NCBI RefSeq assembly: GCF_026339875.1
Contig: NZ_JAPEPZ010000001.1
Coordinates: 1,798,001-1,862,000, forward strand
Direction of reading: 5' to 3'
Length of the DNA: 64,000 nt
Origin: Streptomyces sp. NBC_01571
GTDB lineage: Bacteria; Actinomycetota; Actinomycetes; Streptomycetales; Streptomycetaceae
Made by a program: the position numbers and the translations under genes. This document shows, in pieces, positions 9,801-22,200 of the stretch. Below the pieces are notes generated by a model. The model searched no databases and was not told the DNA's origin. It saw only the letters and a list, made by a program, of their open reading frames with translations. The first letter of the stretch is position 1. Each line of letters begins with the position of its first letter.

Positions 9801-12462
9801 GCTCGGTCACGAACGCGGTGGTGGGCAACTCGATCGGCCGGGCCCCGGGCCACACCGCGGACCAGTCCGGACGGACCCCCTGCACATGCAGCTGCGCCAG
9901 CGCCCGGACCAGCTGGTCCAGTCCGCCCTCGTCACGGCGCAGCGTGTGCAGGACGGCGACCTCGGCGCCGATCGCATCCACCGTCTCCTGGGCGCCGGTG
10001 GCCACCACAGGGTGCGGGCTGACCTCCAGCAGCGTGGTGCAGCCGTGGCCGGCGAGTGCGGTGACGGCCTCGTCGAAACGGACCGGCTCGCGCAGGTTGC
10101 GGTACCAGTAGTCGGCGTCGAACGTGTCGTCGCCGTCGATCCACCGGCCCTCGACCGAGGAGAAGAACGGTACGGCCGGCGGGCGCGGGACCACCGGGGC
10201 CAGCGCGGCGCGGACCCTCTCCTGTACGCGTTCCACGTGCGCGCTGTGCGAGGCGTAGTCCACGTCCACCCGACGGGCCCGTACCCCCGCGGCCTCCAGC
10301 TCGGCGAGCAGCTCGTCCAGGGCGTCACCGTCACCGGAGACCACGACCGAGGAGGTGCCGTTGACCGCGGCCAGCGACAGCCGCCCGCCCCAGGCGCGCA
10401 GGCGTTCGCGGACCTGCTCGGCGGGCAGCGCCACCGACATCATGCCGCCGAGGCCGGACAGCTCCACCAGCGCCTGGCTGCGCAGCGCCACCACCCGGGC
10501 GGCGTCCGGCAGGGTCAGCGCACCGGCGACGTACGCGGCGGCGATCTCCCCCTGGCTGTGGCCGGCGACCGCAGCCGGGGTCACGCCCACCGAACGCCAC
10601 ACCTCGGCCAGAGCCACCATCATCGCGAACAGCACCGGCTGCACGATGTCGACCCGGTCGTAGTCCTGCTCGCCGCGCAGTACGGCGGTCAGCTCGAAGT
10701 CGACGTACGGCGCGAGCGCGGCCTCGCACTCGGCGATCCGGTCCCGGAAGACCGTGTTGCTCCCCAGCAGCCGCACCGCCATATCCCGCCACTGCGATCC
10801 CTGGCCGGGGAAGAGGAAGGCCACCGGACCGGGCGCTCCGGTGACGCCCTCCACCACCGTCGGTGACGGCCGTCCGGCGGCGACGTCGGCGAGTCCGGCC
10901 AGCAGTCCGTCACGGTCGGCGGCGCAGACCACGGCCCGGTGCTCGTGCGCGGTCCGCGTCGTGACGAGGGACGACGCGACGTCCCGCGGGTCCTGGTCGG
11001 GCCGGGCGGCGAGATCGGCGGCGAGCGCGGCGGCCTGGGCGCGCAGCCCTGCGGGCGACCGGCCGGACACGGCCCAGGCACACGGCCATGACTCTGCGGG
11101 CTCGATGCCGGGTGCCGGGGTGGCCGCCGCGGGCTCCTCCAGGATGACGTGCGCGTTGGTGCCGCTGACGCCGAAGGACGAGACGGCCGCGCGGCGCGGT
11201 TCGTCGCCGGCCGGCCACGGCACCGGCTCGGCCAGCAGCTCGACCGCTCCGGCCGACCAGTCCACGTACGGCGTGGGCCGGTCCAGGTGCAGCGTGCGCG
11301 GCAGCACCCCGTGCCGCATGGCCAGCACCATCTTGATGATCCCGGCCACGCCCGCCGCGGCCTGGGTGTGCCCGAGGTTGGACTTGATCGAACCCAGCCA
11401 CAGCGGTCGCGGGCGGTCGCCGCCGTACACCGCGAGCACCGCCTGCGCCTCGACCGGGTCGCCCAGCGGGGTGCCGGTGCCGTGCGCCTCCACCGCCGCG
11501 ACCTGGGCCGGGGTGAGGCCGGCGTCGACCAGGGCGTCCTGGATCACGCGGCGCTGCGCGGGGCCGTTCGGGGCGGTCAGGCCGTTGCTGGCCCCATCGG
11601 AGTTGACGGCGACGCCGCGGACGATCGCGTGCACCCGGCGGCCGGCCGCCACCGCGGCGGAGTGCCGTTCCAGCACCAGCACGCCGACGCCCTCGGACCA
11701 GGCGGTGCCGTCGGCAGCCGCCGCGAAGGGCTTGCACCGCCCGTCCGGGGCGAGCCCGCGCTGCCGGCTGAACTCGACGAACGCGCTCGGCGTGGCCATC
11801 ACGGTGACCCCGCCGACCAGCGCCATGTCGCATTCGCCGCGTTGCAGGGCGCGGACCGCCTGGTGGAGCGCGACCAGCGACGACGAGCACGCGGTGTCCA
11901 CGGTGACGGCCGGGCCGCGCAGCCCGAGCTGGTACGCGACCCGCCCGGACACGACGCTGCCGCCGCCCTGGGCGCCGTGGTAGTCGTGGTGCATCACCCC
12001 GGTGAACACCCCGGTACGGGTGTCCCGCAGCACCGCCGGGTCGAGACCGGCCCGCTCCACCGCCTCCCACGAGGTCTGCAGGATCAGCCGCTGCTGCGGG
12101 TCGGTGTACAGCGCCTCCTTCGGCGAGATGCCGAAGAAGCCGGCGTCGAAGGCCGGGGCGTCGTGCAGGAATCCGCCGTCACGGACCGTGGAGGTGCCGG
12201 GGTGGTCGGGGTCGGGGTGGTACAGCCCGTCCACATCCCAGCCGCGGTCGCGGGGGAGTCCCGTGATGCCGTCGCGGCCCTCGGCAACCAGCGACCAGAG
12301 GTCCTCGGGCGACTCGACGCCGCCCGGGTAGTGGCAGGCCATGCCGACCAGGGCGATCGGCTCGGCGGACCGGCTCTCCGCCTCCCGCAGCCGCCGGCGG
12401 GTGACCTGCAACTCCGCAGTGACACGGCGCAGGTAGTCACGGAGTTTGTCCTCGCTGCTCAT
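3835..12462 (-). CDS. Cis-AT type I PKS, two modules: KS-AT-DH-KR-ACP / KS-AT-ACP
   Basis: A 2875-residue PKS catalysing the last two polyketide extensions. Residues 1-31 form a charged coiled-coil N-terminal docking helix. Module A: KS (Cys192); AT (Ser636 in GHSQGE, YASH at 736-739, methylmalonyl type); DH (His938 in HxxxGxxxxP, with DACLH); KR (GASGTLG near 1343, LDD motif, B-type); ACP Ser1648. Module B: KS (Cys1876); AT (Ser2313 in GHSIGE, TAFH at 2413-2416, malonyl type); a KR remnant without a nucleotide-binding motif (about 2550-2720); ACP Ser2831. The predicted output is C(CH3)=CH followed by an unreduced beta-ketone, as needed for Dieckmann release. Both ACPs lack the usual Asp before the active Ser (GFGS, GLSS). 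A strong SD (AGGAGG, 12467-12472) precedes the ATG, which overlaps the upstream stop. Corresponds to KirAVI of kirromycin by order. Confidence 0.96.
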   Translation of the reverse strand: MSSEDKLRDYLRRVTAELQVTRRRLREAESRSAEPIALVGMACHYPGGVESPEDLWSLVAEGRDGITGLPRDRGWDVDGLYHPDPDHPGTSTVRDGGFLHDAPAFDAGFFGISPKEALYTDPQQRLILQTSWEAVERAGLDPAVLRDTRTGVFTGVMHHDYHGAQGGGSVVSGRVAYQLGLRGPAVTVDTACSSSLVALHQAVRALQRGECDMALVGGVTVMATPSAFVEFSRQRGLAPDGRCKPFAAAADGTAWSEGVGVLVLERHSAAVAAGRRVHAIVRGVAVNSDGASNGLTAPNGPAQRRVIQDALVDAGLTPAQVAAVEAHGTGTPLGDPVEAQAVLAVYGGDRPRPLWLGSIKSNLGHTQAAAGVAGIIKMVLAMRHGVLPRTLHLDRPTPYVDWSAGAVELLAEPVPWPAGDEPRRAAVSSFGVSGTNAHVILEEPAAATPAPGIEPAESWPCAWAVSGRSPAGLRAQAAALAADLAARPDQDPRDVASSLVTTRTAHEHRAVVCAADRDGLLAGLADVAAGRPSPTVVEGVTGAPGPVAFLFPGQGSQWRDMAVRLLGSNTVFRDRIAECEAALAPYVDFELTAVLRGEQDYDRVDIVQPVLFAMMVALAEVWRSVGVTPAAVAGHSQGEIAAAYVAGALTLPDAARVVALRSQALVELSGLGGMMSVALPAEQVRERLRAWGGRLSLAAVNGTSSVVVSGDGDALDELLAELEAAGVRARRVDVDYASHSAHVERVQERVRAALAPVVPRPPAVPFFSSVEGRWIDGDDTFDADYWYRNLREPVRFDEAVTALAGHGCTTLLEVSPHPVVATGAQETVDAIGAEVAVLHTLRRDEGGLDQLVRALAQLHVQGVRPDWSAVWPGARPIELPTTAFVTERYWLPAGGGDPSALGLDAVEHPVLRAAVPGADRLVLTGRLSAATHPWLADHTVEGHVVLPGAAMVDLVSRAGDEAGCPVIDQLTLLVPVVVPEGAEVRLLIEAGEPGTDGSRDVTVQGRVGAGGWTLHATAVLTPGGDPPPPAATAWPPAGAEPLDVDELYERLDSAGLRYGPVFRGVRALWRDRAGDLYAEVALPGAEPGGFGVHPALLDACLHPLALSDLRTGAQDRPALPFEWTGVQVHAVGADTVRATLTGARDGAVRIELTDPAGTPVASVRSLVLSPLPDGALGLPDRGDLLLPQWAPLTLPDSPAAGYAVRDPALARLLRVSPSDDVAPFVLVPAPSGPPAAASERALALVQEWLADERRATSTLVVVTRRVLDDPGEAATAALVRCAQLEHPDRFAVLDLADGDDATVAAVPAALAAGEPQVGLAAGAARELRLVRVSPASEPAGDFGTVLVTGASGTLGGIVARHLVHDLGVRDLVLASRRGPQAPEAAALAAELTAAGAHVAVVACDVADRAELTALLDTTDVGTVVHAAGVLDDGLVADLTPERLARVLRPKVDAAWLLHELLPQARLVLFSSAVGVLGSLGQANYAAANAALDALARVRQAAGLPGVSLAWGLWADESTMTDGADLARFRRSGFPPLPRDAALAVLDAALTVAEPVLVPIRLDLAALRATGDAVPPVMRALAGTPARRTATRGGVADSELVARLAGKSPADRHRVLLDLVLGHAAAVLGHASPDTIDPDRAFKDAGFGSLSAVQLRNRLSGATGLRLPVTLVFDHPNPAALARHLGERLAGAEQPSAAPVTAGTADDPVVVVGIGCRLPGGVRGPDDLWDLLVSERDAIVPFPDDRGWPLAELHDPDPDAPGTSYARSGGFVSGVAEFDAAFFGVSPREAVAMDPQQRLLLETVWETCEDAGIDPDTLRGTSTGVFMGAMYQDYGRLLEGAAAEGFLAPGVGGGVLSGRVAYTFGLQGPTVTVDTACSSSLVALHLAAQAIRAGECDLAFAGGVTVLATPAVFVEFSRQRGLAADGRCKPFAAAADGTGMGEGVGVVLVERLSRAREHGHQVLAVLRGSAVNSDGASNGLTAPNGPAQERVIRAALTAAGLGPADVDAVEAHGTGTVLGDPIEAQAVLAVYGGDRPRPLWLGSIKSNLGHTQAAAGVAGVIKAVLALRHGVLPRSLHIDEPSPHVDWTAGDVALLASAQPWPRHEAPQRMGVSSFGISGTNAHVVIEEAPSAPDAEEERPVLDGVPWLLSARSEAALREQAARLAATAATDPSAVAYALATTRAVHKHRAMVTGADETALRTGLAALAEGNTGPAVLRATAARHRLVLVLTGQGSQLPGMGRGLYETFPEYARAFDEVSAHFTLDTPLREVVWGDGSLLDRTEYTQPALFALQVAQFRLVSAWGLRPEMLIGHSIGELSAAYLAGMLTLDDAATLVTARGRAMAGLPAGGAMVSVRAAEAVVLPLLAGYADRVSIAAVNGPDAVVLSGDEDAVLEIAGVLSDRGHRTRRLRVGTAFHSARVEPALAGFRAVAEAVTFQQPRIPIVSTVRTDEKMISPAYWVDQLRGSVRFLDAVQEADRAGGTAFLELGPDAVLAPAVRACLPAAPVPPVALARRDRPDARVALGALGALHTYGVRVDWPAVYAGREPRRCPLPRYVFQGRRYWPEPVPPAPASDALWSVLDSGDPAAALSMLGLRGDETPHQVLAAVARLRPGAGTTRRPVRWRLVPDGVPPVLDMTVALVPPPGDDQDLTDALAGALARHGARVTVDAAERPDLVIVLPGAEPAGTPEVPLWVLTRDGSLPAADHVVDLPPEMDARARARLCAVIGQGYTAARIRPEGVFAAEYGDEDPSAPALLSEAAPEPPAGAEPSVAPAGSGPSGGLRAALARLPRDRWDAEVLTGVRELAAAVLGHDSGAEIGAGDEFFDLGLSSVTALELRDHLGTLTGLEWAADVLYECPTPQALADLVVARMSEGE
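6303..6401. repeat. Near-identical 99-bp direct repeat, copy 2 (KS of last module)
   Basis: This stretch encodes the KS region just after EAHGTGT, including [15 protein letters not shown]. It matches 11,355-11,453 with only two mismatches by eye. The surrounding KS sequence is much less similar at DNA level, which suggests local gene conversion or recent module duplication. Confidence 0.8.
11355..11453. repeat. Near-identical 99-bp direct repeat, copy 1 (KS of first cis-AT module)
   Basis: Partner of the repeat at 6,303-6,401. Both copies lie in frame in the same part of the two cis-AT ketosynthase domains, about 5 kb apart in the same gene. Confidence 0.8.
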
Positions 12463-15400
12463 CGGTCCTCCTGACCCGGTATGGGGCTGCCGAGCTCGGC
12501 GTCGATCAGGGCGAACACCTCGTCGTCGGTCGCGGTGGCGAACACATCCAGGGGCGCCTCGGCGGTCTCCGGGCTCAGGGCCGTGAGCAGCTCACGCACC
12601 CGTTGCACCACCCGGCCGCGAAACACCTCGTCGGTGGCCGCCCCGGTCAGGCCGGCGGCGAGGCGGTCGAAGTCGGCGAACAGCGCCGGCAGGTCGTCGG
12701 CCCCACCGGTGTCGCCGTTGAACCGCCCGGCGAGGTGCTCCACCAGATCGCCGGGGGTGGGATGGTCGAAGACGAGGGTCGCCTCCAGCGTCAGGCCGAG
12801 CGCCGCGCCGAGGCGGTTGCGGAACTCCACCGAGCTCAGCGAGTCGAAACCCAGTTCCTGGAAGGAGCGCCCCGGGTCGATCGCGGCGGCACCGGCGTAG
12901 CCGAGCACGGCCGCGGCCTCGCCGCGGACCAGGCCGGAGAGGTGAGCGCGCAGCTCCGCGGATCCCAGCCCGGCCAGGCCCGGGTCGGCGACGACGGCCG
13001 GTGCGGCGCTCAGCAGGCCGCCCAGTATCGGGGGGACGACCGCCGGGGTGTCCGGGCCCCACCGCAGCGCGACCACCTCCGGTTCCGTACCGGCCAGGGC
13101 GGCGTCCAGCAGGCGCAGTCCCGCCTCGGCCGTCAGCGGTGCGAGACCCGCGCGGGCCAGGCGTTCGCGGTCGGCGGTCATACCGTCGTCGAGGTCCCAC
13201 GGCCCCCAGGCCACCGAGACCGCCCGGCCACCTGCCGCGACCCGGTGCCGGGCCAGCGCGTCCAGATACGCGTTGGCCGCGGCGTAGTTGCCCTGGCCGG
13301 GCCCGCCGAGCACGCCGGCCGCCGAGGAGAAGAGCACCAGCTCGGCCTCGGGCAACAGCTCGTGGAGGTGGTGGGCGCCATCGGCCTTGGCCCGCCACAC
13401 GGTCTCCAGCCGGCCGGTGTCCAGCGCGGTCACCACCCCGTCATCGAGCACCCCGGCGGCGTGCACCACGGTGCCGATCGTCCGGCCGGCCAGCAGCGCG
13501 GCCAGCGCGTCCCGGTCACCGACGTCGCAGACGACCGGCTCGATCCGCGCGTTCAGCCCGGAGAGGCCCGCGGGGACGCGCCCGCTGCGGCTGACCAGGA
13601 GCACGTCGGTGAATCCGTGTTCGGCGACCAGGTGATGTACCACCGGGGTGGCGAGGCCACCGCTGCCGCCGGTGACGAGCAGCGTGCCCGGCCGGCGCGG
13701 CGGCGGCGCCTCGGTGGCCGGAGCGCGCACCAGGCGCGCCGCCAGCACCCGCCCGTCGCGGACCGCCAACTGCGGCTCGCCGGTGGCCAGGGCACGCGGC
13801 AGAATCTGCGCCGCGTCCTTCCCGGACAGCTCGACGAGACCGAAGCGGCCGGGGTGCTCGGACTGCGCCGAGCGCAGCAGCCCCCATGCGGCGGCCGTGG
13901 CCGGGCCCGGATCGGTGGCGACGAAGACCAGGCGGGCGCCGCCGAAGCGGGTCTCGCCGAGCCAGTGCCGGGCCTGGGCGAGGACGTCACGGGTCAGCTC
14001 GAACGCGGCGGACGCCGACGTCCCCGTCGCGGTGACCGGCACGATCACCACCTCGGCGGGTTCGGTCAGCGCCGCCGGAGTGTCGGCTCGGGTCACGGTC
14101 ACGTCCGCGGCGGTGAGCGCGGCGCCGATGCCGTCCCGGTCCGGGCCCACGACGGCGTACCGGCCGGGCGAGCCGGGACCGATGTCGTCGAGAGGCACCC
14201 AGTCGACGCGGTAGAGCGGGTCGGCCGAAGCTCCGGCGGGGCGCAGGGTCACCGCGTCCACCGAGGCGACCAGCCCGCCGGCAGCATCGGTGAGCCGCAC
14301 CGAGACGACACCGGGCCGGACCGGGGCGACGCAGGCCCGCGCGGCGACCGCGCCGCTCGCCGCGACCCGGATCGCAGACCAGGCGAACGGCAGGTGGGCG
14401 CGGCCGCCGGGGACGAATCCGCCGAGAGCCACCGCGTGCAGCGCCGCGTCGAGAAGAACCGGGTGCACGGCGTACGGGCCGGCGTCACCGCCGGGCACGG
14501 TGACGTCCGCGTACACGGTGTCGCCGGCCCGCCAGGCGCAGCGCAGTCCCTGGAAGGCGGGACCGTAGCCGGGCAGCCGGTCGTAGAAGCCGGTGAGGTC
14601 GAGTTCCTCGGCGTCGCCGGGCAGCGGTGGCGGCTCGGTCGCGACGCCACCTGCGGGGGCGAGCGCGCCCGTGGCGTGCCGGGTCCAGGCCGGTTCTCCG
14701 GCGGCGCGGGCGTGCACCTCGAAGGCGCACCGCCCGTCGTCGCCGGGCCGGGCCGCGGTGAGCCGCAGGTCGGCGTCGCCGAACGGCAGCGGCGCCTCGA
14801 TCACCAGCTCGGCCACGACCGGCCGGCCGAGCCGGGCGCCGGCCTGCAGGGCCAGGTCGGCGAAGAACGTGCCGGGCACCAGCGTGTTCCCGTCGACGGC
14901 GTGGTCGGCCAGCCAGCCGTGGCCGTCCCGCGAGATCTGGGCCGACAGCACATGTCCGCCGGGCAGCTCCACCAGGTCGGCCCGCGCCCGGCCGGGGTCC
15001 GTGCCGGTGGTCACCCAGTGCCGGTCCCGGGCGAACGGGTAGCCGGGCAGCGACAGCCGGCGCGCTCGCGCCGGCATCGGCGGGGCGATCTCGGCCCCGG
15101 TGACCCAGGTGGCGGCGAGCGCGTCGAGGTCGTCACCGGTCACCGCGGCGGCCGGTTTCCGCCGGCGGCCGCGGTGGCAGCCGACCCCGGTGCGCAGCGC
15201 CGTCAGGAGTTCGGCGTTGGTCGTGGCCACGACGGCGAGCCGCTCGTCCAGGTGCTCACGCCCGGACCACAAGGTGTACGCCAGCGCCGCCGGGTCCACC
15301 GCAACGGCGGCCGTGGGCAGGGCGGCGGCCAGGCCCTCGGCGGTGGTCTCGCCGTCGATCGCCGGGCGGGTTCCGAACACCGCCTGAACGCGGTGGGCGA

Positions 15401-18400
15401 GGTCGGCCAGTTGCGGGAAGTCCAGGCCCAACTCGGCGAACGGCTCGTCGGGCCGTGCCGCGGTCGCACCGACCTCGGTCAGCAGCGCGGTCACGGCCGC
15501 GGCCACGTCCCCGCCGGTGCCCTCCAAGTGGGTCACCAGCCGGGCCACGCTCTCGTCGAGGCGGGCGGTGTCCCGGGCGGACACCACGAACAGCCGCGGC
15601 TCGGTCGGTTCCGGCACGGCCGGCGGCTTCGGCCACTCGGCGAGGACGACGTGCGCGTTGGCCCCGCCGGCACCGAAAGAGCTGATCGCCGCGGTCCGCG
15701 GCGCGTCCGCACGTCCCGGCCACGGCGCCCGTTCGCGCTGCACCCGGAACCGAGCGGTCTCCCACCGCACCGCGCTGGACAGCAGGTCGGCGTGCAGGGA
15801 CGGGACGAGTTCCCGATGACGCAGTTGGAGTACGACCTTGGTGAGCGCCGCGACGCCGGCCGCGGACTCCAGATGCCCGATGTTCGACTTGACCGACCCG
15901 ATCGGCCAGGGGCCCGGGCCGGCGCCGATCCGGTCGAAGGCGTCCTCCAGCGCGGCGACCTCGATCGGGTCGCCGAGGCTGGTGCCGGTGCCGTGCGCCT
16001 CCAGGTAGCCGAGGTGGTCGGGGTCTACCGCGGCGCGCCGCAGCGACCCGGCGATCAGGGCGGCCTGCGATGCCGGGTTCGGCACGGAGAATCCGGCGGT
16101 ACGGCCGCCGTGGTTGACCGCGGTACCACGGATGACGGCGTGCACATGGTCGCCGTCCCGCAGCGCGTCCCGCAGCGGGCGCAGCAGCAGCACGCCGACG
16201 CCCTCGCCGGGCACGTAGCCGTCCCCGCCCTCGCCGAAGGCGCGGCAACGCCCGTCGGTGGACAGGAAGGAGGACTGGCTCAGCAGCAGGTACTTGTTCG
16301 GGTGCACGGCCAGGTTGACGCCACCGGCCAGGGCCGCCTCGCACTCCCCCTGCCGGATGGCCTCGACGGCCAAGTGCAGCGCGGTCAGCGAGGACGAGCA
16401 CATGCTGTCCAGGGCGATGCTCGGTCCGCGGAGGTCCAGGAAGTACGACACCCGGTTGGCGATCGACGCGCTGAACGACGAGGGCACCGGGCCCGGCTCC
16501 GCGCCGACGCCGTACAGCTGGTACTGGTTGTACATCACCCCGGCGAACACGCCGACGGACCGGCCGCGCCAGGCCGACGGCGCATGGCCGGCCTCCTCGA
16601 ACGCGTGCCACGCCTCCTGCAGGAACAGCCGCTCCTGCGGGTCCAGCACGGCCGCCTCGTTCGGCGAGATGTGGAAGAACCCCGCGTCGAACTCATCCAC
16701 CCCCGAAATGAACCCGCCCCATTTGCCGTACGAGCGTCCCGGCGTGTGGCGGTCTTCGGAGTAGATCGCCGCGTGGTCCCAGCGGTCGGCCGGCACCGTG
16801 CTGATGCAGTCACGGCCGTCGCGCAGGTTTGCCCAGAACTCGTCGAGGTCACGGGCCATCGGGTAGCGGCCGCTGATGCCCACCACGGCGATCGCGTCGT
16901 CGTCGGTGCCGACCGGCTCGGGGTCCGCCTGCGGCGGGGTGAACTCGGCCGTGATCCGGGCCGGGTCCCCGTTCAGGACCACGACGTGGGAGCGGCCGCT
17001 GCCCACGGCGGCCAGCAGTACGTCGACGGCGGCCGGGGTCTCCAGCTCCCGCAGGCCCATCCGGCGCAGCGCGGCGTCATCGACCGGCATGCCGCCTTCC
17101 GCCCAGGCCGGCCAGCCCACCGACACGATGTCGCGGCGGGTGCCGGCGAGCAGGTCCAGGTACGCGTTCGCACACGCGTAGTCGGCCTGCCCCGGATTGC
17201 CCCAGGTGCCGGCAGTGGACGAGCAGAGCACCAGGAAGTCCAGGCTCAGGCGCCGGGTGGCTGCCTCGAGGTGACGGGCGCCGTCGACCTTGGGGGCGAG
17301 CACCGCCCGTATGTCATCGGCCTTCTTCCCTGCCAGCAACCCGTCACGCAGCACGCCGGCGGCGTGCACCACCCCGTGCAGCACTCCGAAGCGGTCCACC
17401 GCGGTGCGCACCGCGCGGTCCACATCGTCCGCGCGGGTCACGTCCATCACCACGGTGACCGCCTCGGCGCCGAGGGCTGTCAGCTCGGCGGTCACGGACG
17501 GATCGGCCGGGGTGCGGCCGCCCAGGACGAGCCGGGCGTGCACCGACCGGGCCAGATGCCGGGCCAGGGCCAGCCCGACCCCGCCGAGCCCTCCGGTGAT
17601 CAGGTAGACGCCGCGCTCTCGCAGGGACGCCCGGTCCGCCGGTGCCGGCATGGGCCGGGCGAGTCGGATCCGGCGGGTGCCGTGCGCGTAGCGCACCTCC
17701 ACGTCCGGTGCCCCGGCCGCCAGTTCGGCCAGCGCGTCGGCCCGGCGTGGCGAACGGACCACCGCGGCCCGTATGCCCGGGTTCTCCCGCACCGCGGTGC
17801 GGAACAGGCCCGCGACAGCGGTGACCGGCGCGTCGTCGTCCTCGACGTGGCAGACCAGCCGCAGGGTGCTCCGCCCCGCGCGGATCGCGGCTGCCAGGAA
17901 CTCGCTCAGCGCGACCGCCTCACCGGTGAGGTCGGCCGGATCGGCGGGCTGCCACAGCACACCGGCCGCGGCGGTGTCCGCGAGCGCGGACGGCCAGTCC
18001 GCCCGGTTGTGCGCGCCGGTGGTGACCCAGTGCGTCTCAGGCACTCCGGGCGGCGGCAGCGCGGCCGTGTGCCAGTGCGCCTCGAACCACACCACCTCGG
18101 CGGGCACCTCGGTGTCGGCGGTCGTCGTGGTCTCGGCGGTCGTCTCGGTCACCGGTTCCGCGGGCGGGGTCGCCACGACCTCGTACTGCTGTAGGTGGTC
18201 GGCCAGCAGGGTGAACGTGTTGTGCTCGAACAGCAGGGTCGGGGAGAAGTCGACGCCGAAGACCCGTTCCAGGTCGGCGGCGATCCCCAGCAGCGCCGTC
18301 GAGTCCAGGCCGAGCTCGTAGAACCCTGCCGTCTCGTCGAAGTCGGCGCGGCCGGTCCTCGCCTCGATCAGCTCACGGACGATCCGGTCGCCGTCCTGCG

Positions 18401-19259
18401 CCGCCGGGGGGCGTGCCTCAAGGCGGGTGATCGCCGCGGCGTCCCGGATCCGTTTGGAGGTCAGGCCGTGCAGCCAAGCGACGACGGTCCCGTCCGGGGC
18501 GTGGAACTCCAGGTCACACGTGGTCAGGTCGCCGTCGGGCCCGGCCGGGCGCGGCGGGGTGGCGTGCACCAGGGTCTGCGAGCCCAGCGGTCCTGCGGCC
18601 CGGACCGATTCGATCAGCATCGGGATGTACGGGCGTGCCTCGTCGCCCGGCACGGCCTCGGCGAACTGGGTGGGCAGCAGCGTCGAGGAGTCCAGCGCCG
18701 CGGGATGGAGGTGGAAGTACTCGGCGTACTCGGCGGCCTGGGCGCTCAGCGAGAGGTCCGCTAGCAGTTCGTCCGGCCCGGCGTGCAGGGTGCCGAGGGC
18801 CCGCATGAACTCGCCGTGCTCGATACCGGTCGCGCGGACCGTCGTGTACAGGTCGGCCATGTCGACGGTCTGCCGTGCGGCGGCGCGCAGGGCCTCCAGG
18901 TCCCGCCGGCGCTGCGGGAACGGCAGGCTCAGGTACAGCTGGCAGTCCAGGACCGGTTCGCTCTGCCCGGAGGGGCGGCGGGTGCCGGTGACCGACACCC
19001 GGAAGTGCCCGTCGTCGCGGGCGAAGCGCAGCGTCAGCTCGGTGTCGAAGTCCGGCCCGGCGGCGACCGGGTTGCGGAACAGCACACGGCGCAGCTCGAC
19101 ACCGCCGGGATCGGCGCCCCGGGCTCGCACCACCCGCAGGATGATGTCGAGAAACGACACCCCGGGCAGGATCCGGGTGCCGTGAACACGGTGGTCGCGC
19201 AACACGGGGTCGCTGCCCCGGATCACGACGGTACAGGTCAGCCCGTCTAAGGAGTCCAT
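12459..19259 (-). CDS. Trans-AT PKS: DH*-ACP-KR / KS-DH-KR-ACP, with C-terminal docking domain
   Basis: About 2266 residues and AT-less. The N-terminal DH-like domain has His23 in [10 protein letters not shown] and Asp190, but the position four after the Asp is Leu194 rather than Gln/His. ACP Ser320 and a KR (GGLGGVG near 550) follow, completing the module whose KS ends the upstream protein. Then a trans-AT KS (Cys954) carries an ACP-like, Ser-less insert (about 1245-1315), followed by DH (His1453, DAALH), KR (GGSGGLA near 1860, LDD, B-type), ACP Ser2140 and a helical C-terminal docking domain of the kind seen in cis-AT PKSs. That domain should meet the coiled coil of the next protein. I chose ATG 19259 because GGGGAAGAG lies 6 nt upstream. 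ATG 19280, overlapping the previous stop (TGATG), is the alternative. Codon 4 is a rare TTA (19,248-19,250). Corresponds to KirAV by order. Confidence 0.94.
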   Translation of the reverse strand: MDSLDGLTCTVVIRGSDPVLRDHRVHGTRILPGVSFLDIILRVVRARGADPGGVELRRVLFRNPVAAGPDFDTELTLRFARDDGHFRVSVTGTRRPSGQSEPVLDCQLYLSLPFPQRRRDLEALRAAARQTVDMADLYTTVRATGIEHGEFMRALGTLHAGPDELLADLSLSAQAAEYAEYFHLHPAALDSSTLLPTQFAEAVPGDEARPYIPMLIESVRAAGPLGSQTLVHATPPRPAGPDGDLTTCDLEFHAPDGTVVAWLHGLTSKRIRDAAAITRLEARPPAAQDGDRIVRELIEARTGRADFDETAGFYELGLDSTALLGIAADLERVFGVDFSPTLLFEHNTFTLLADHLQQYEVVATPPAEPVTETTAETTTTADTEVPAEVVWFEAHWHTAALPPPGVPETHWVTTGAHNRADWPSALADTAAAGVLWQPADPADLTGEAVALSEFLAAAIRAGRSTLRLVCHVEDDDAPVTAVAGLFRTAVRENPGIRAAVVRSPRRADALAELAAGAPDVEVRYAHGTRRIRLARPMPAPADRASLRERGVYLITGGLGGVGLALARHLARSVHARLVLGGRTPADPSVTAELTALGAEAVTVVMDVTRADDVDRAVRTAVDRFGVLHGVVHAAGVLRDGLLAGKKADDIRAVLAPKVDGARHLEAATRRLSLDFLVLCSSTAGTWGNPGQADYACANAYLDLLAGTRRDIVSVGWPAWAEGGMPVDDAALRRMGLRELETPAAVDVLLAAVGSGRSHVVVLNGDPARITAEFTPPQADPEPVGTDDDAIAVVGISGRYPMARDLDEFWANLRDGRDCISTVPADRWDHAAIYSEDRHTPGRSYGKWGGFISGVDEFDAGFFHISPNEAAVLDPQERLFLQEAWHAFEEAGHAPSAWRGRSVGVFAGVMYNQYQLYGVGAEPGPVPSSFSASIANRVSYFLDLRGPSIALDSMCSSSLTALHLAVEAIRQGECEAALAGGVNLAVHPNKYLLLSQSSFLSTDGRCRAFGEGGDGYVPGEGVGVLLLRPLRDALRDGDHVHAVIRGTAVNHGGRTAGFSVPNPASQAALIAGSLRRAAVDPDHLGYLEAHGTGTSLGDPIEVAALEDAFDRIGAGPGPWPIGSVKSNIGHLESAAGVAALTKVVLQLRHRELVPSLHADLLSSAVRWETARFRVQRERAPWPGRADAPRTAAISSFGAGGANAHVVLAEWPKPPAVPEPTEPRLFVVSARDTARLDESVARLVTHLEGTGGDVAAAVTALLTEVGATAARPDEPFAELGLDFPQLADLAHRVQAVFGTRPAIDGETTAEGLAAALPTAAVAVDPAALAYTLWSGREHLDERLAVVATTNAELLTALRTGVGCHRGRRRKPAAAVTGDDLDALAATWVTGAEIAPPMPARARRLSLPGYPFARDRHWVTTGTDPGRARADLVELPGGHVLSAQISRDGHGWLADHAVDGNTLVPGTFFADLALQAGARLGRPVVAELVIEAPLPFGDADLRLTAARPGDDGRCAFEVHARAAGEPAWTRHATGALAPAGGVATEPPPLPGDAEELDLTGFYDRLPGYGPAFQGLRCAWRAGDTVYADVTVPGGDAGPYAVHPVLLDAALHAVALGGFVPGGRAHLPFAWSAIRVAASGAVAARACVAPVRPGVVSVRLTDAAGGLVASVDAVTLRPAGASADPLYRVDWVPLDDIGPGSPGRYAVVGPDRDGIGAALTAADVTVTRADTPAALTEPAEVVIVPVTATGTSASAAFELTRDVLAQARHWLGETRFGGARLVFVATDPGPATAAAWGLLRSAQSEHPGRFGLVELSGKDAAQILPRALATGEPQLAVRDGRVLAARLVRAPATEAPPPRRPGTLLVTGGSGGLATPVVHHLVAEHGFTDVLLVSRSGRVPAGLSGLNARIEPVVCDVGDRDALAALLAGRTIGTVVHAAGVLDDGVVTALDTGRLETVWRAKADGAHHLHELLPEAELVLFSSAAGVLGGPGQGNYAAANAYLDALARHRVAAGGRAVSVAWGPWDLDDGMTADRERLARAGLAPLTAEAGLRLLDAALAGTEPEVVALRWGPDTPAVVPPILGGLLSAAPAVVADPGLAGLGSAELRAHLSGLVRGEAAAVLGYAGAAAIDPGRSFQELGFDSLSSVEFRNRLGAALGLTLEATLVFDHPTPGDLVEHLAGRFNGDTGGADDLPALFADFDRLAAGLTGAATDEVFRGRVVQRVRELLTALSPETAEAPLDVFATATDDEVFALIDAELGSPIPGQEDR

Positions 19260-19279
19260 CAGGTTCTCTTCCCCGCGCA

Positions 19280-22200
19280 TCAGAACTGGATCTGGAAGAA
19301 CGGCGCCGGCGGCGTCGGGCCGCCGTGGCGCCCGTTGCCGTTGGCGGAGGCCGGCACCGGCACGTCGAACCAGAACCGGCGCCGCCGATACCGCGGCGGG
19401 TCCAGCGGTTCACGCCGCGGGACATAGCCGTCCGGGGCCTGGCGCACCACCATGTGGGCGTTCGTGCCGCCGAAGCCGAACGAGCTGACCCCGGCCCGGC
19501 GTACGCCGTCCCGCGCGGTCCACTCCCGCAGCTCGCGGACCGGGAACAGCGGCGACCGGTCGAACTCGAAGCGCCGGTTGAGCGTCGCGCAGTGCAGGGT
19601 CGGCGGCAGTTGCCCGTGGTGCACCGACAGCACCACCTTGATCAGGCCGGCGATCCCGGCCGCACTGAGCGTGTGCCCGATGTTGGTCTTCACGCTGCCC
19701 ACACCGCAGAACCCGACCTCGTCGGTGGCGCCGCGCAGGACCTCGGTGAGCGCCTTCAGCTCCATCGGGTCGCCGATCATGGTGCCGGTGCCGTGCGCCT
19801 CGACGTAACCGAGCTGCGCCGGCGACACCTCGGCCGCGGCAAGTGCGGACTCGATGACCTCGCTCTGCGCCCTTGGGTTCGGCGTGGTGATGCCCATGGT
19901 GCGGCCGTCGTTGTTGACGGCGCTGCCCTCGATCACCGCGTACACCCGGTCGCCGTCGCGGATCGCGTCCTCGACCCGCTTGAGCAGCAGGGCGCCGACG
20001 CCCTCGCCGAGGACGATGCCGTCGGCGCGCTCGTCGAAGGTGTGGCACCGGCCGCTGGGCGACAGTGCCCTGGCGCCGCTCATGCCGACGAACGGCACTT
20101 CGTCGAGCAGGATCTCGACGCCGCCGGCGATCACCAGGTCGGACTCGCCGGTGCGCAGGCTCTGCGCGGCCAGGTGCACCGCGACCAGCGCCGAGGAGCA
20201 GGCGCTGTCGACCACCACGGCGGGGCCGCGCACGTCGAGGTAGTGCGAGAGGTGGGCGGCGATGAAGTTCTGCGCCATGCCGCTGATCGAGTGGGTCGTC
20301 GCGGCGGCATGGTGCGCGCCGAAGTTCGCCGCCCGGGCGCCGGCGAAGACCCCGACCCGGCGACCGGCCACGTCGGCGGGCGTCAGGCCCGCGTCGGCCA
20401 GGCACTCCGCTCCGGCCTCGAGGAACTGCCGCACCAGCGGGTCGACGTGGGCGGCTCCGGCCGGGTCGAGCCGGAAGAAGTCCGGGTCGAAGTCCTCGAT
20501 GCCGTCCAGGAATCCGCCCCACTTGCTGACGGTCCTGCCGGGCTGCGGGGCGGGGTGCCAGAAGCGATCGGCATCCCAGCGCGACGGCGACACCTCGGTC
20601 ACCGAGTCCACGCCGCCGACCAGGTTGCGCCAGAACGTGGCGTGGTCGGGCGCTCCGGGGAAGTGGGCGGCGATGCCCACCACCGCGATGCCCCGCTCCG
20701 GCTCCCTCACCCGCGCGAGTTGCGGCTCCGGCGTGCGCACCGGCTCCGGCTTCTCGGGCACCGGCTGATCCGGTAGCCGATCATCGAGGGCGGCCGCCAG
20801 CTGGGCGATGGTCGGGTTCTCCAGCAGCGCCGAAGGTTCGGCGACCACCCCGAGGTCACGTTCCAGCGCGGCGAGCAGCTGGGCGATCATGATGGAGTCC
20901 ACACCGAGGTCGGCGAAGTCGGCGTCGGGCCGGATCTGCGCGGCGTCCAGGCGCAACGTCGCCGCGAAGACCTCGGTGAGCCTTCGCACGCCGTCACCGG
21001 TCCGCATCCCGTACGCAGTGGGCGTGTCCGCGGCGGCGACCGGCGCGGGGGTCTCGGGCGCGGCGACCGTCAGGAGGGCGCCGGCGTCGAACCGGGTGGT
21101 GTCCACCAGGCACGGCAGCACGACCGGGTCGGGCCCGGCCAGCGCCGCGTCCAGCAGCGCCACGCCGTCCTGCGGGCTGAGCGTCCGCAGCCCCAGCTCC
21201 CGGTACGCCGGGGTGTCCACCTCCGGCATGCCGGCCGCCTGCCAGCTCGGCCACTGCACCGACCGGAAGACCGGCGTGTCGGTGCCGGTGGCGCTCCGGT
21301 ACTCGGCCACCCGGTCCAGCACCGAGTTGGCCAGCGCGTAGTCGCTCATCCCGGCCGCCAGCGCGGGCACCTGGCCGGCCACCGACGAGTACAGCACCAC
21401 GAAGCGCAGCGGGTCGTCCGCGCACGCGTCCAGCAGCGCCTGCAGGCCGGTGGTCTTCGGTTCCAGCACCCGCCGCATGTCGGCGGTGCGTTTGCCGACG
21501 AAGGCCGGGTCGGTCATCACACCGAGACCGGCGCAGTGCACGATCCCGGCGATCGGTCCCCACTCCTGGCGGATCAGGTCCAGCACCTCCCGGGCGTGCT
21601 CCAGCGGGACGCTCTCGATCAGCAGGCGCACCCCGGGGCGTTCGAGCGCGGTGAGGTCGCGCAGCCGGGCCGCCAGCGCCGGATCGGTGTCGGGCGCTGT
21701 CAGCAACTCCGCCCAGTTCTCGCGGGCGGGCAGCGGGGACTGCCCGAGCAGGACCAGCTGGTCCGCTCCCCGCTCGACGAGCTCGGCGGCCAGCAGGCGG
21801 CCGAGCGCGCCGGTTCCGCCGGTGATCACCACCGGATGTCCGGCGAGATCGTCCGACCACCGGGCGGGCGCCGAGGCGTTGCCGGTGGGACGCAGCGTCG
21901 GCGTGTACCGGGCGCCGTCACGCACGCACACCTCGGTGACCGGGTCGGTCGCCGCCAGCTCCGCGGTGGCCACGTCCCGCAGCGCGTCCGGATCCATGAC
22001 GTCGACGTCGACGGTACGGGCGAACACCCCGCGGTACTCGGCGGAGAGCATCCGGACCAGCCCCGCGAACGCCGCTCCTCGGAGCGTCGGGCTGTGCGCG
22101 CGGAAGGACACCAGTCCCTGGGTCATGTGCAGATACGCGAAGCCGGCGGTCCGGTTCGCCGTGATCAGCTCGCGGGCCAGCACGATGCGGGCCCAGTCGA

